Below are positions 8,976 through 17,721 of a stretch of DNA of 51,484 bases, piece by piece. Under the pieces are notes generated by a model that searched no databases, was not told where the DNA came from, and saw nothing but the letters and a program-made list of their open reading frames with translations. Source of the DNA: a virus; the IMG/VR virus record IMGVR_UViG_3300047409_000125, positions 1 to 51,484 of that record; one strand, written 5' to 3'. The position numbers and the translations under genes are program-made. Position 1 is the first letter of the stretch; every line of letters begins with the position of its first letter.

Positions 8976-9362
8976 TTACGTTCCTACATAATTGATCGTC
9001 ACTACGTCGCCAGTAACAGTGAAAACCTGAAGCTGGTTTGCACTGGTGGAAACATTGTTGAATGTTGCCGACTGACCTTGCAGATACTTCGTGGCAACGC
9101 CGCCCTGAGTGATCGTAACACCGGCCACTGACGTTGTGATGGTGAGCATCACCGTGGAAAACATGGTGGTGAGACCACACAATGTTCCCAGCTGCGCCGT
9201 TGACGTGTTACCGGCCACGCCAGTCAGCGTGGCCGTTCCGGTTTTCTGTGTCGGCGTCACCGCAGTTGTCATGTCAGCCGACATGAACCGCGACTGTCCC
9301 AAATCAACAGCCGCAGCCATTTTCGAGTTCGGAAACTGGTTAAGGATATCAACGCCAGCCAT
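8976..9362 (-). CDS. Small virion protein with shared FPNSKMAAA N-terminal module
   Basis: 128 residues. Residues 9-26 (FPNSKMAAA..LGQSRF) match the N-terminus of the 284-residue lectin-like protein at 42549-43403, 33 kb away. The rest is Thr/Val-rich and beta-like. A duplicated N-terminal module on two otherwise unrelated proteins suggests a common docking site on the virion. Function otherwise unknown. Confidence 0.65.
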   Translation of the reverse strand: MAGVDILNQFPNSKMAAAVDLGQSRFMSADMTTAVTPTQKTGTATLTGVAGNTSTAQLGTLCGLTTMFSTVMLTITTSVAGVTITQGGVATKYLQGQSATFNNVSTSANQLQVFTVTGDVVTINYVGT

Positions 9363-9367
9363 GTCTG

Positions 9368-10102
9368 TTACTCCGCGACGAACCCACCTGTACCACGGAA
9401 ATGCCGGGTCTTGTTGAAGGTGACCTTAGCAATGAAGCCCGCCGCAGTCGGATCGTTGCCAATTTCCTCGCCGCTCGACAGAACGCGCAGCGGCAGCGTG
9501 GCTGTGTTGGCAAAAGCCGGATCAAGCGAGACACCGGAGATGCCGAAGCGTGCCGATTGCTGACCGGCATTGGCCTTCACGTCCGCGCCGCTCATGAGGT
9601 TGAGATTGAACGCGGTGCCGGGCACCGTGGGCACGGTGGCGTACATCTCGACGTTGGGGTCCGTCTCGACCGTCAACCATGCCTCAGTGGACGCAGGGAC
9701 GTACTGGAAGCCGTTCTTGGCCATGTAGAGAGTAATGGGGCCGAAGCCGACGCAGACGCCTACGATGACGCTGGTGGCCGCCACGTCGCCGGGTACCCAG
9801 CGGGTGACGTTGCCTGCCATGGACTGGTTGCCAAGCCCGCTGCCGCCACCGCCACCGATGATAACCGATGCAGACGGGGCACTGATGTTGGCTGGGAGAT
9901 CGCCGCCACCTTGGATGCCGATAGCGGAACTGGATGACACGATGATGTCGCCCCGGAAGATTGCAGCCGCGTTGGCCGCTGGAACGTGGAAAATCCTGAC
10001 CGAAGCGTGGTGGGGGTCACCCCCGCCAAGGTTCATGGGCACTAGTCCCGAATAATGGCGGAAACCACCGCCAAGAACGGTTGCATTGACGATGTTAACC
10101 AT
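9368..10102 (-). CDS. Probable virion structural protein
   Basis: 244 residues from ATG at 10102, preceded by GAGGG 7 nt upstream. Gly/Ala/Val-rich, beta-type sequence with a glycine-rich loop (VIIGGGGGSG near residue 93), without export or membrane signals. It is the first gene of the leftward tail operon, directly behind the divergent promoter region at 10.1 kb, so it is probably made in quantity. No family recognised; a decoration or tail-tube role is possible. Confidence 0.6.
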   Translation of the reverse strand: MVNIVNATVLGGGFRHYSGLVPMNLGGGDPHHASVRIFHVPAANAAAIFRGDIIVSSSSAIGIQGGGDLPANISAPSASVIIGGGGGSGLGNQSMAGNVTRWVPGDVAATSVIVGVCVGFGPITLYMAKNGFQYVPASTEAWLTVETDPNVEMYATVPTVPGTAFNLNLMSGADVKANAGQQSARFGISGVSLDPAFANTATLPLRVLSSGEEIGNDPTAAGFIAKVTFNKTRHFRGTGGFVAE

Positions 10103-10177
10103 TTCGGTTCCCTCGTTTGGGGTTGATAATAAATACACGTTACCCTGTAACAGTGTATACAAAAAGGAGAATTTTCG
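10103..10177. promoter_or_regulatory. Divergent promoter region with GTTAC dyad and GTATAC site
   Basis: This gap separates the leftward tail operon from the rightward small gene at 10178. It holds the inverted repeat GTTAC-CCT-GTAAC at 10139-10151 and AGTGTATACAAA at 10153-10164, which is the reverse complement of the TTTGTATACACT found in two other divergent gaps. An AAGGAG ribosome site precedes the plus-strand ATG. No convincing -35/-10 pair could be placed. Confidence 0.5.
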
Positions 10178-10369
10178 ATGGACAGGAAGGTAGAAGAGGC
10201 TCTGAACAACGCCAAACGCATCCCCGTCACTGACGAAGAAGACGAACTGTTCAAGGCCGGGAAGCACGTCAGGGCTATCGCCCGCATCAGCGAACGAACG
10301 GGGATACCGCTATCGTCTGGACGTGTGGCGTATGCCCCGGCAATAAAATGTCTGCTGGTTGTCGATTAG
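10178..10369 (+). CDS. Small protein, unknown
   Basis: 63 residues, acidic N-terminal half and a hydrophobic end (CLLVVD). The start ATG at 10178 has AAAAAGGAG 9 nt upstream. It lies upstream of the SprT-like protease gene in the same direction, with a 59-nt gap holding a GTATAC site. A single helix-rich fold is likely; no function recognised. Confidence 0.6.
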   Translation: MDRKVEEALNNAKRIPVTDEEDELFKAGKHVRAIARISERTGIPLSSGRVAYAPAIKCLLVVD

Positions 10370-10428
10370 CTGTTGACGGTACCACGCAATCTGTATACGG
10401 TAGCGATATCGCAATCGGAGATATCGTT

Positions 10429-11031
10429 ATGAAGCCCATGGAAACCTACGACGTACTGCGCGAAGCCTTCAATTTTTTTAATAAGGAATTGTTCGAAGGG
10501 AAGTTGTCAGACTGCATGATCCTGCTGCACCGGCACCGAAGTGCCTTTGGTTATTTCTGGGCTGATCAGTTTGGCCAGAACGGCAGCAAGACTACAGTTC
10601 ACGAAATTGCCCTGAACCCCAACCACATTCGAGTTCGCAAGCCGGTCGATACGTTCGGTACGCTGGCGCACGAAATGGTTCACCAGCTTCAGCAAGAGCA
10701 TGGTACCCCGCCCAAAAACGCTTACCACAACAAGCAGTGGGCCGCGATGATGAAGAAGATTGGATTGCAGCCGGATGACGGCGAGGGCAACGAAACTGGC
10801 CGCTATGTCAGCCACAAGATCGTCAAGGGTGGCCGGTTCGATGCTGCTTATGCGAAGTTTGCAGCAAAACGCGACATGAGCCTGTTCGGCGGCATGCCGA
10901 ACGTCAAAAAGGCCAAAGGCAAGACTTCGAAGTTCAAATTTGTCTGCCCGGAGTGCGGTCAGAATGCTTGGGCCAAAGTCACCGCAAAACTGATTTGCGG
11001 TGACTGTGACGCAGAGATGGAGGAAGCTTAA
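10429..11031 (+). CDS. SprT-like zinc metalloprotease
   Basis: 200 residues from ATG at 10429 (GGAG 8 nt upstream). The zinc-protease motif HEMVH lies in TLAHEMVHQLQQEHG (about residues 78-92) and a C-terminal zinc ribbon (CPECGQ...CGDC) closes the protein. This is the architecture of SprT/Spartan-like proteins, whose eukaryotic members cleave proteins crosslinked to DNA. In a phage it might clear DNA-bound host proteins or act in replication; substrate unknown. Only two genes read rightward here; its 3' end overlaps the convergent gene by 4 bp. Confidence 0.82.
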   Translation: MKPMETYDVLREAFNFFNKELFEGKLSDCMILLHRHRSAFGYFWADQFGQNGSKTTVHEIALNPNHIRVRKPVDTFGTLAHEMVHQLQQEHGTPPKNAYHNKQWAAMMKKIGLQPDDGEGNETGRYVSHKIVKGGRFDAAYAKFAAKRDMSLFGGMPNVKKAKGKTSKFKFVCPECGQNAWAKVTAKLICGDCDAEMEEA

Positions 11032-11570
11032 CGACTGCGTTTACGCTTGCTCTTCTTCCCGTGTTCGTCTTCTACTTCTTCCTCCTCGTCATCATCTTCG
11101 TTTTGTTCAGCCATTATCTGGGCTTGTTCATTCTGGTCCCTGATGCGTGACTGTTCTTGGGACTGCGACGGCCCACCGGGCTGCGTAGTCCCTTTTTTCA
11201 TGTCTTCTTCCTTGGCCTTCTTTTCCGCTTCTTCAAAAACCGACCTGAACCTTTCGCCCACTTCCGGTTTGGAATTGACGCTGGCAAAAATAGCCTGAGC
11301 CTGTTCCTTCAGTTTTGTCATTGTCGTAGCGATAGTGGCTCTCTGATAGATCGGTATCTGCGGATCGGGTGGTATTCCAGCTATGACATCGTTGAAAATC
11401 TGGTTCATTCGCTCAACCAGCACAGGATCAACGTCATTCCCTTCAAGGTGCTTGTCAATTTGCTCTCTGAGTTCTTTCACCCTGAGAGTAATCTCTTCTT
11501 TAGTGTCCTGTTTCTTGAATTGATCACCGCTAGCCTGTTCCTGCGGTGAAGTCTTCGACACGTCCACCAT
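11028..11570 (-). CDS. Charged helical protein, probably virion-associated
   Basis: 180 residues, very hydrophilic and predicted helical. It ends with a strongly acidic stretch (DDDEEEEVEDE) followed by a basic tail (KKSKRKRSR). Gln/Glu-rich middle. It lies three genes downstream of the large internal virion protein in the same operon, which suggests a partner or small core protein. No family recognised. Confidence 0.6.
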   Translation of the reverse strand: MVDVSKTSPQEQASGDQFKKQDTKEEITLRVKELREQIDKHLEGNDVDPVLVERMNQIFNDVIAGIPPDPQIPIYQRATIATTMTKLKEQAQAIFASVNSKPEVGERFRSVFEEAEKKAKEEDMKKGTTQPGGPSQSQEQSRIRDQNEQAQIMAEQNEDDDEEEEVEDEHGKKSKRKRSR

Positions 11571-11715
11571 GGTCTTCTCCCTTTTTCATGCCTTGTTCAG
11601 CTGCGTCAAAAACCTCTTCAATTTTCTCCATGAACTTTGGTCCTCTGCCCGCTGCACCGAAGTACATGACAGCTACTTCAAAAACCTTAAGTTTCAGCTT
11701 TTTGAGATCGTCCAT
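11530..11715 (-). CDS. Small helical protein, unknown
   Basis: 61 residues from ATG at 11715 (AGGAG 8 nt upstream), Lys/Glu-rich and predicted helical (MDDLKKLKLKVFEVAVMYFG). Its 3' end overlaps the start of the 180-residue gene by 41 bp in another frame, so the two are probably co-translated. Virion-operon context; function unknown. Confidence 0.55.
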   Translation of the reverse strand: MDDLKKLKLKVFEVAVMYFGAAGRGPKFMEKIEEVFDAAEQGMKKGEDHGGRVEDFTAGTG

Positions 11716-11725
11716 GGCTACACTC

Positions 11726-12043
11726 CTAGTCAACGTAGTCCTCAAGTATCTTGACCGGCATTGGTTCCGCCTTGGGCACCCAAGACCGGGTTTCCTGCTT
11801 GAGGGCTACGCGGGCTACGTCAACCCCGCGACCGGTCGCCATCAAATACGTCTCGTAGGTGTGCTGCCGCTTGTTGTCGGCAACTTGGTAATCGCGTTCG
11901 TTGGACTTTGCAAACACTTCAGCTTCTTCGACCGTCCAGCCTGCCAATCCCGCTGCTGCCTTGTCGGTGTGACCAGCAGAAATTGCTTCTACAAACAGGA
12001 TGTTTGGTGGCTTCATCGTTTGATCGAAAGGATTGTATGTCAT
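11726..12043 (-). CDS. Small protein coupled to the internal virion protein, unknown
   Basis: 105 residues, soluble, mixed alpha/beta. The start at 12043 overlaps the stop of the 1536-residue protein (ATGA), so its synthesis is probably coupled to it. It might be a chaperone or partner of the ejection protein, but there is no motif to confirm this. Confidence 0.6.
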   Translation of the reverse strand: MTYNPFDQTMKPPNILFVEAISAGHTDKAAAGLAGWTVEEAEVFAKSNERDYQVADNKRQHTYETYLMATGRGVDVARVALKQETRSWVPKAEPMPVKILEDYVD

Positions 12044-15000
12044 CGCGACACCGGTACCCGTGCGCCACGGTTTTGCACAGTCGGTTTTTTCCTTGCAAGT
12101 TCATCTCCAACATCACCGCCGACAGTACCGCCAAGCGTTGACGCTGCGCTTTGAATATTTTGTTTGTACGGAGTGACATTGTTTCTGACCAGCTGGTCAA
12201 AATTGACCATCTTGCCCGCCGCCTTCATGGTCATGTAGTTGTCCCACAGACTTTTCAGCTTGGAAAGGCCAACAGTAGCAGCAACAGCACCTACGGCTTT
12301 ACCGGCAGGAGTGCCGATATAAGGAATGGCACCAACCCCGACAGCTGTAGTCCCCAGTATATAAACAAGGTCTCTGCCCTTGCCGCCCTTGTTTTTCTCC
12401 GCTTCCACCATCGCATTCATCCAGCGTTGCGCAGTCGGGTCATTCTTGGCAACTCCCATGAAAGCATTTTTTGCGTCGGTGCCTTCCGGACCGCCTTTGG
12501 CGATGGTCGCTATGATATCCTTGCGGCCAGCGTCCATGGCTTTCGCGTAACGCTCGCCCGCCTGATGAAGATGCTCGATCAAGGCATCCGCCTGCGCTGG
12601 CGGCAACGTGTGCTTGATGATCGTTTCCTGCTGCGTGCGAATGTGATCGCTGATGGCTGTGAGACCTCTTATTCTCGCATCCTGTTGAGCGTAGTCCTTT
12701 CCGGCTTCGCGCGGTATTTCCTGAGTTTTGCGTATTTCTTCCAGCACATGTGTTCGTGCCGTAGCCATGTTGTCGATTGCCTGTCCATAATTGGTGGAAG
12801 GCTTGAACATCTCGTCTTGTGCGGTTTTTGCTTCTTTTTCAAATCCTCGCGGAATGGTGCCGTGCGGATTGGTGTCGCTGACAACGGCATCAACCGGATT
12901 TACTACGTCACGGCCTATGCGGGCATTCAGTCCGGCCCGCTGGCCCATTGGCGTATTGGCATGGGCCGCGCCGACAGCATTCGGCACCTGTTGAAGTTCA
13001 TGGGCAGCATCCAGCCTCGCTGCTTCAGCAGGGCGTTTTATGACGGCAGGACCAAATTCTGTCGATCCCTTGGCTGTCGCTTCATAGTCGGCGGCAATCC
13101 TCTTCGGATCAATGCCCTTGCTTCTCAGGTAGCCTTCAGCCGTCATGTAGGCTGGATTGCCCACCTGATTTCCCTTTGCGTCTATTGTCACCGCTTTTTG
13201 CGTGGCTATGACTTCGGCGGCGTTCTTTACCGGACCATGATCGGCTATAGGCAGCCTTTCCAGATATGGAGCGACGACTTTGTTAATTCCCGCCCCTGCG
13301 AGTTCACCAGCTGCGGTACCAACCCCCGTGGAGATACCCTTGTTGATTGCGTGCTTGGGATCATTGGTTTGCAGGTAGTCCGTCAAACCAGCTACCGCAG
13401 AAGCGCCACCAGTACGAATAAGGCCACCTGTCACTCCCCCGACAGGAAGACTTTGAATACCGCCTTCAACAGCACCCCCAAGACCTGACAAAGCCAGACT
13501 GGAAGCATCCTGCTTGTCCAGATCGCCGGAAAGATAGTCTCTGGCCGGATCGCCAATGGCGCGTCCGATAGCGCCACCGGCCATGGCACCCGCAGGACCA
13601 CCAACAGCCCCGCCAACGATCTGCCCACCAGTCTGCAACGCCGCAGGAACGACATCAGCAGCTGCGTGCTGCAATCCGCGTTGAAGACCGCTGCGATCCG
13701 CTTCCCCGGTGCGTTGGGGAAGTCCCGCAGCTTTTCTTTCTCTGGCTTCCTTGTACATTTCCGATAGCGTCATATCCCCCAAAGGCTTCGGAGAAGCGGC
13801 ACCACCGGTCTGGTAGAAACTAGCGTACTTCGCCTTGCTTTCCGCGACTGTCAGCAGCCTGCCGTTACCACCTTCCCAGAAAAATTTCGGGTTATTTTTT
13901 GCTGCTTCGCGGTCAACATATTTCAACGCGGTATCGCCATCAGGCGCAGTCAAAAGTGACGATGCGCCACCTTTTCCAGCCCCCAGCTGATGCGCCACCG
14001 ACATCGTGAAATTGTTGACCGGCAGACCGGCTTTCGTCAACGCATTCGAGTTTTCTATGATCAGATGATCGTTTGCCGCTTCCTGCTGGGCGGGTGTGGC
14101 ATCCATCGCGCGCATAGCCGTCGCACCCGGTGGCTTCACTCTGTTCCAAGTTTTGTCAACCATCTGGTACTTGCCACTGGCACTCGACAGCTGTTCACCA
14201 GCCTCGTTGCGGGGTGGCGGCGCGGCATAGTTGTTATTGCTCTCACCCCTGCCCAAACCAGCCTTGTACGACTGGGGTTCAAAGCCGGGAGTGACTTGTG
14301 GCTGCACAGCCGCAGGTACGGCGGGCTGTGGCATCGCTGCCGGGGCCGCGCCGCCACCAACACCCCATGAACCGGGAAGATTAACCGGGACCGGTGGTGC
14401 CTCTTCGGCATGCGCCGTAGAGATCGGGTTGATCATGTCCAGCATCGACCTGCGCTGTGGCGCAGGCGGCGGTACAACAGGCACGCCAGCCGGTGCGTTG
14501 GGCGCAAACGGAAAAGGACTGGTGCCACCGCCGGTAAACGGACTGACAGCAGCGGGTGGCGATGGTGGTTGCTGTTGTCGTGCCCGTGCAGCAGCAGCCA
14601 GAGCGTCCGGAGTAAGTCTGCCTACGTTTCCGGCAGTGTTATTCGGCATTGGCGGGAAACGGCTGCCGACAATCGAATTGATGCTTTTCGCGTAAGACCC
14701 TGCGGGCACAAAACCGGGAGTGTCAGCGGGTATGGAATGAATATCAGGCAATTCAAACCAGCGGCCTTTGTAGATAATCCGGTCGCGTTTATCCATTTCA
14801 AGACGGGCACTTTGTTCTGCCTGATCCTGAATTGGCTTCAGATGCTCCGTTGCCTGCCTGCTGAAGCCGACATCCATGGGGTTACCGGCATGTGCGCCGA
14901 TGTAGTCGATGACGCCTCGCGTCCGCTCCAGCGTTTCGTTGCTCTTGTCGAGATTGAATTTACCAATTCTCTTGAAGCCTGCGATGACATCCGGCGACCA

Positions 15001-16650
15001 TTCGTCAGTCCTCGCTTCCATCTCAGGCGGCTCGCCAGCATCTTCACCATTGGCGCGTTGATGCAGCCAGTTCATGTACTGGCCGTAATTGGAGTAGATT
15101 TTGTTCATCGTGCTGCCCATCAACCCCAATTCGTGTTCCCAGACACGAATGAGGCCGATGTTACCGGCAGCACGCGACAGTTCTGAAATGTTGCGGAACG
15201 TACCGGCAGCCGCGTCAGCGATCAAAGTGCGGCCTTGGCTGTCCTTGTAGTTGTTTGGATCGGAAGTGGCTTCGTGAAACTTGACCGCCATGTTGTTCTG
15301 GTCGAGAACGCCTTTTATTTCGGGGTTCTCGCTGATCATCTTGGCAGCTTCTTTTTTCTCAGGCAGACCCCAAGAGTTCCACTTGCCTTTGTTAGTATAG
15401 TCCCCGAGATCGTTGGTGCTGTTCTCGTACTTCACGGCAGGCGTACCGCCCAGCCAAGGTATGCTGACAGGCTTTGCGTAGTTGCTGACCGTGCCGTCTA
15501 CCTTCACGCTGCCATTGAGTGCTGCTTCGCCTGCGGGACCGGACAGCGTTTGCGGCAGCGACAAATCCGCTTGTTGGCGCTTGTAGCCGTTCACCATCTG
15601 GAATGCTTTTTTGAAGTTTCCTTCAGCCAGATTTTTATCGAACTCTTCCCTCTTGAGCGGGATGTTGCTTGGCGTCATGCCGAAAAACTGCGAGTTCTTG
15701 ATATCTTTCGCGCCATTCAGGAGATTGTTGCGGGCGCGTTCGTAATCGTTCTGGTTCGTCGCATCTTCAAGCTTCTGAAACAGCGGCGCGGCTTTTTCGA
15801 CATCCTTGCCTGCCTTGCTCATGAACTGATCGGTGTAGCCTTTGACACGATCAGCATGCGGCGTGGCTTGCAGAGCCATGTAGGTGCCGATGTTGCCTTG
15901 GTTCGCAACTTCGTCCACGGCATGTTCGATGACCGCAGCATTGTCGGCATGGGCATCGACCGGCGTGAAGAATTGCAGGTTCTTGGCGAGAGCCTGCGTG
16001 GTATTCTGTTGCGATATCTGTTCGCGCAGGCTTTTGATTTTATCCCGAATGGCGGGGAGCTTGGTTTCGGCGTCGTCCGCGATGGACTTGTTCCAGAACT
16101 TGGTCCAGTTGCCGGTGTCCTGAACCAAATCCTTTTCCTGCTTCAGTGCTTGGTTCAGGTTGTTTTGCAGTTCGTTTCCGACCGGGTTGAAATCCGGATT
16201 TCTGTAGTCGCGCCGCCAGTTGTCCTTGACTTCCTGATCACCGGGTGACGGTGCCGGTTGCGGTGCCTGTGCATTCGGGGCTGCCGTGACCGATGGCGTG
16301 CCGATTACCGGCTGTTGCGGCGAGCGTGACTGTGCGAGCAATACCGGCGGTGCAATCGAACCTGCCGGAATGACCGGTGCCACCCGTGGCTGCGATACCG
16401 ACAGGTCCGCGCCTTGCATCAGGTTGACCGGCTGGCCGGGGGCCGGTGCCAGCGATGCGACCCGCGTTCCCGGCGGTGTGTAGGTGGTGGAGAGCGGTGC
16501 CAGCAGCGCGGATGAAGTCTCAGGGAAGACCTGCTTGGTGGTCAAGGGGACCGCGCGTATCCCGTAGGTGGGATCGAGGCTGTAGGCCGGATTGAGGTTC
16601 GGGCTTTCAAGATCAGCCGCGTCGATCAGATCGCCGGTATCGTTGGCCAT
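12040..16650 (-). CDS. Very large internal virion (DNA ejection) protein with lysozyme/transglycosylase-like domain
   Basis: 1536 residues, the longest gene in the genome. The N-terminal 170 residues are Pro/Gln-rich and disordered-looking; about 170-650 are helical and charged. Residues about 800-920 contain GLGRGESNNNYA followed by SASGKYQMVDKTWNRV and a downstream VAHQLGAGKG, the pattern of phage muramidase/transglycosylase domains that open peptidoglycan during DNA entry. Gly/Ala-rich hydrophobic stretches near 1015-1035 and 1425-1455 could insert in the membrane. This matches the role of T7 gp16-type or P22 ejection proteins. The ribosome site AAGGGG lies inside a palindrome upstream. 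Confidence 0.8.
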   Translation of the reverse strand: MANDTGDLIDAADLESPNLNPAYSLDPTYGIRAVPLTTKQVFPETSSALLAPLSTTYTPPGTRVASLAPAPGQPVNLMQGADLSVSQPRVAPVIPAGSIAPPVLLAQSRSPQQPVIGTPSVTAAPNAQAPQPAPSPGDQEVKDNWRRDYRNPDFNPVGNELQNNLNQALKQEKDLVQDTGNWTKFWNKSIADDAETKLPAIRDKIKSLREQISQQNTTQALAKNLQFFTPVDAHADNAAVIEHAVDEVANQGNIGTYMALQATPHADRVKGYTDQFMSKAGKDVEKAAPLFQKLEDATNQNDYERARNNLLNGAKDIKNSQFFGMTPSNIPLKREEFDKNLAEGNFKKAFQMVNGYKRQQADLSLPQTLSGPAGEAALNGSVKVDGTVSNYAKPVSIPWLGGTPAVKYENSTNDLGDYTNKGKWNSWGLPEKKEAAKMISENPEIKGVLDQNNMAVKFHEATSDPNNYKDSQGRTLIADAAAGTFRNISELSRAAGNIGLIRVWEHELGLMGSTMNKIYSNYGQYMNWLHQRANGEDAGEPPEMEARTDEWSPDVIAGFKRIGKFNLDKSNETLERTRGVIDYIGAHAGNPMDVGFSRQATEHLKPIQDQAEQSARLEMDKRDRIIYKGRWFELPDIHSIPADTPGFVPAGSYAKSINSIVGSRFPPMPNNTAGNVGRLTPDALAAAARARQQQPPSPPAAVSPFTGGGTSPFPFAPNAPAGVPVVPPPAPQRRSMLDMINPISTAHAEEAPPVPVNLPGSWGVGGGAAPAAMPQPAVPAAVQPQVTPGFEPQSYKAGLGRGESNNNYAAPPPRNEAGEQLSSASGKYQMVDKTWNRVKPPGATAMRAMDATPAQQEAANDHLIIENSNALTKAGLPVNNFTMSVAHQLGAGKGGASSLLTAPDGDTALKYVDREAAKNNPKFFWEGGNGRLLTVAESKAKYASFYQTGGAASPKPLGDMTLSEMYKEARERKAAGLPQRTGEADRSGLQRGLQHAAADVVPAALQTGGQIVGGAVGGPAGAMAGGAIGRAIGDPARDYLSGDLDKQDASSLALSGLGGAVEGGIQSLPVGGVTGGLIRTGGASAVAGLTDYLQTNDPKHAINKGISTGVGTAAGELAGAGINKVVAPYLERLPIADHGPVKNAAEVIATQKAVTIDAKGNQVGNPAYMTAEGYLRSKGIDPKRIAADYEATAKGSTEFGPAVIKRPAEAARLDAAHELQQVPNAVGAAHANTPMGQRAGLNARIGRDVVNPVDAVVSDTNPHGTIPRGFEKEAKTAQDEMFKPSTNYGQAIDNMATARTHVLEEIRKTQEIPREAGKDYAQQDARIRGLTAISDHIRTQQETIIKHTLPPAQADALIEHLHQAGERYAKAMDAGRKDIIATIAKGGPEGTDAKNAFMGVAKNDPTAQRWMNAMVEAEKNKGGKGRDLVYILGTTAVGVGAIPYIGTPAGKAVGAVAATVGLSKLKSLWDNYMTMKAAGKMVNFDQLVRNNVTPYKQNIQSAASTLGGTVGGDVGDELARKKPTVQNRGARVPVSR

Positions 16651-16652
16651 GG

Positions 16653-16676
16653 ATGGTACCCCTTGCGAGGTACCAT
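16653..16676. promoter_or_regulatory. Palindrome flanking the ribosome site of the ejection-protein gene
   Basis: ATGGTACC at 16653-16660 and GGTACCAT at 16669-16676 form a perfect inverted repeat with an 8-nt loop. On the minus strand the AAGGGG ribosome site lies in the loop, 8 nt before the ATG at 16650. A hairpin in the mRNA would present or mask it, so it could set translation of this large gene. Confidence 0.4.
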
Positions 16677-16681
16677 GGGTA

Positions 16682-17218
16682 TCACTTTGTTCCGGGTTCG
16701 TCCACCAGATGTGGCATGTCGTCGGCTACGCCATCATAGTTGTCGTCGGACAGGCCGGAAAATACGATGGCTTCCGAATTGCGCCGCCGGGTCAGTCCCT
16801 TGAGTTCTTTTCCTCCAGCTTTATTCCATTTTTTGAACTCGCGGGCGGCGTCGGCGAAATCTCCGTTGTTGACGTGCTTGAGCAACGTGCTTTTGTTAAG
16901 CGCTCCTGAGCCGACATTAAATGTGAAAGAAACGAGCGCGTCGAACTGATAATCGGTGAGAGGGACGCGGACAGCCTTGCGTACATCTCGCTCGAAAGTT
17001 TCCATATCTTCAAGAAATGCTTGGTGGCATTCCTCAGCCGTCCATCGGGTAGATGCATCGAATTGCCTTCCATGATGGTTCGTGTGACCCCACCCGATTG
17101 TCAGGCAATTTGCGGGACACCTGTACGCTTTGAATTTTCCTTCGTGCGGTTGCAGGCAGCTTTCGAAATGCTGGATTAATCTAGCTCCCTTTTCGGTCAA
17201 CCTTCGATCTTCGTTCAT
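16682..17218 (-). CDS. GH24 endolysin (phage lysozyme)
   Basis: 178 residues. The T4/P22-type lysozyme core is clear: catalytic Glu19 in QHFESC, then AYRCPANCLTIGWGHT, where the Cys after AYR sits in the second active-site position (as in many GH24 endolysins) and Thr in LTIG is third. It hydrolyses the MurNAc-GlcNAc bond to release progeny. No N-terminal membrane anchor (no SAR segment), so release should depend on a holin. Small membrane-protein genes lie immediately upstream. Confidence 0.92.
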   Translation of the reverse strand: MNEDRRLTEKGARLIQHFESCLQPHEGKFKAYRCPANCLTIGWGHTNHHGRQFDASTRWTAEECHQAFLEDMETFERDVRKAVRVPLTDYQFDALVSFTFNVGSGALNKSTLLKHVNNGDFADAAREFKKWNKAGGKELKGLTRRRNSEAIVFSGLSDDNYDGVADDMPHLVDEPGTK

Positions 17219-17375
17219 TTATTATCTCCGGATCGATCTGGTGGATAAAAATTTTCAATCTCTGCTGTTGCCACAACGCAGCCTGCGCTGCGGTGACGAC
17301 GACGGCATGGTGCTGCCGTGGTATCCGTCTATAGGTGTACCACTCGACAAGAACCGGTGCGTTGGGGTCTGTCAT
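17181..17375 (-). CDS. Small lysis-cassette protein, unknown
   Basis: 64 residues, basic, with a short hydrophobic run (HAVVVTAAQAALW). It starts in an ATGA overlap with the upstream membrane protein and overlaps the lysozyme start by 38 bp. Sandwiched in the lysis cassette, it could assist lysis, but it has no clear transmembrane helix, and some of it could be a spurious frame. Confidence 0.45.
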   Translation of the reverse strand: MTDPNAPVLVEWYTYRRIPRQHHAVVVTAAQAALWQQQRLKIFIHQIDPEIINERRSKVDRKGS

Positions 17376-17629
17376 TTCTTTGTCGCCATATCCACCAGCC
17401 GGTCCAGCCGTTCCTTGTTGTTTGCACTCTGGCTCTCCAGAACCGTTAAACGATTATCGATGACGTTAAGATGGGGGCTGCCCCGGATTTCCAAAGTAGA
17501 CATCCGCTGTTCAAGCCGAACCATGTAGCCCCATCCCGAAAACGCCAGACCGCCAAACAGGGTGGCCTGTGCGATCAGAAAGTAAATCAATCCTGAATTG
17601 TTCCTGAGCCACCCCTTGATTTCGGTCAT
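17372..17629 (-). CDS. Membrane protein with coiled coil, holin/spanin-like
   Basis: 85 residues from ATG at 17629 (a second ATG at 17638 is possible; neither has a strong ribosome site). One hydrophobic segment (about 12-32, LIYFLIAQATLFGGLAFSGW) is followed by a charged coiled-coil region. Its position directly before the endolysin suggests a holin, or the inner-membrane spanin; a single N-terminal membrane segment with a coiled coil fits the latter better. I did not find a matching outer-membrane spanin here. Confidence 0.55.
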   Translation of the reverse strand: MTEIKGWLRNNSGLIYFLIAQATLFGGLAFSGWGYMVRLEQRMSTLEIRGSPHLNVIDNRLTVLESQSANNKERLDRLVDMATKK

Positions 17630-17651
17630 GGGGGGCATGGTACCACACAAT

Positions 17652-17687
17652 TCAAAGAAACCGGGGAAGCATTTGCGCCTTCCCCGG
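17652..17687 (-). terminator. Rho-independent terminator (minus strand)
   Basis: Arms at 17661-17669 and 17679-17687 (CCGGGGAAG/CTTCCCCGG) form a 9-bp stem with a 9-nt loop. On the minus strand the stem is followed by TTTCTTTG. It would end transcripts of the 17722-17934 gene before the lysis cassette. Confidence 0.65.
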
Positions 17688-17721
17688 TCAAGGTGCTGGC
17701 CGGGATAATCAGGCCAGAACA

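Noticed and set aside
12151-16248. Long plus-strand frames (445 codons at 12151 and 337 codons at 15235) and others opposite the ejection-protein gene
   Set aside because: Shadows of the 1536-residue gene: Arg/Cys/His-rich composition, no ribosome sites, unlike the packing elsewhere.
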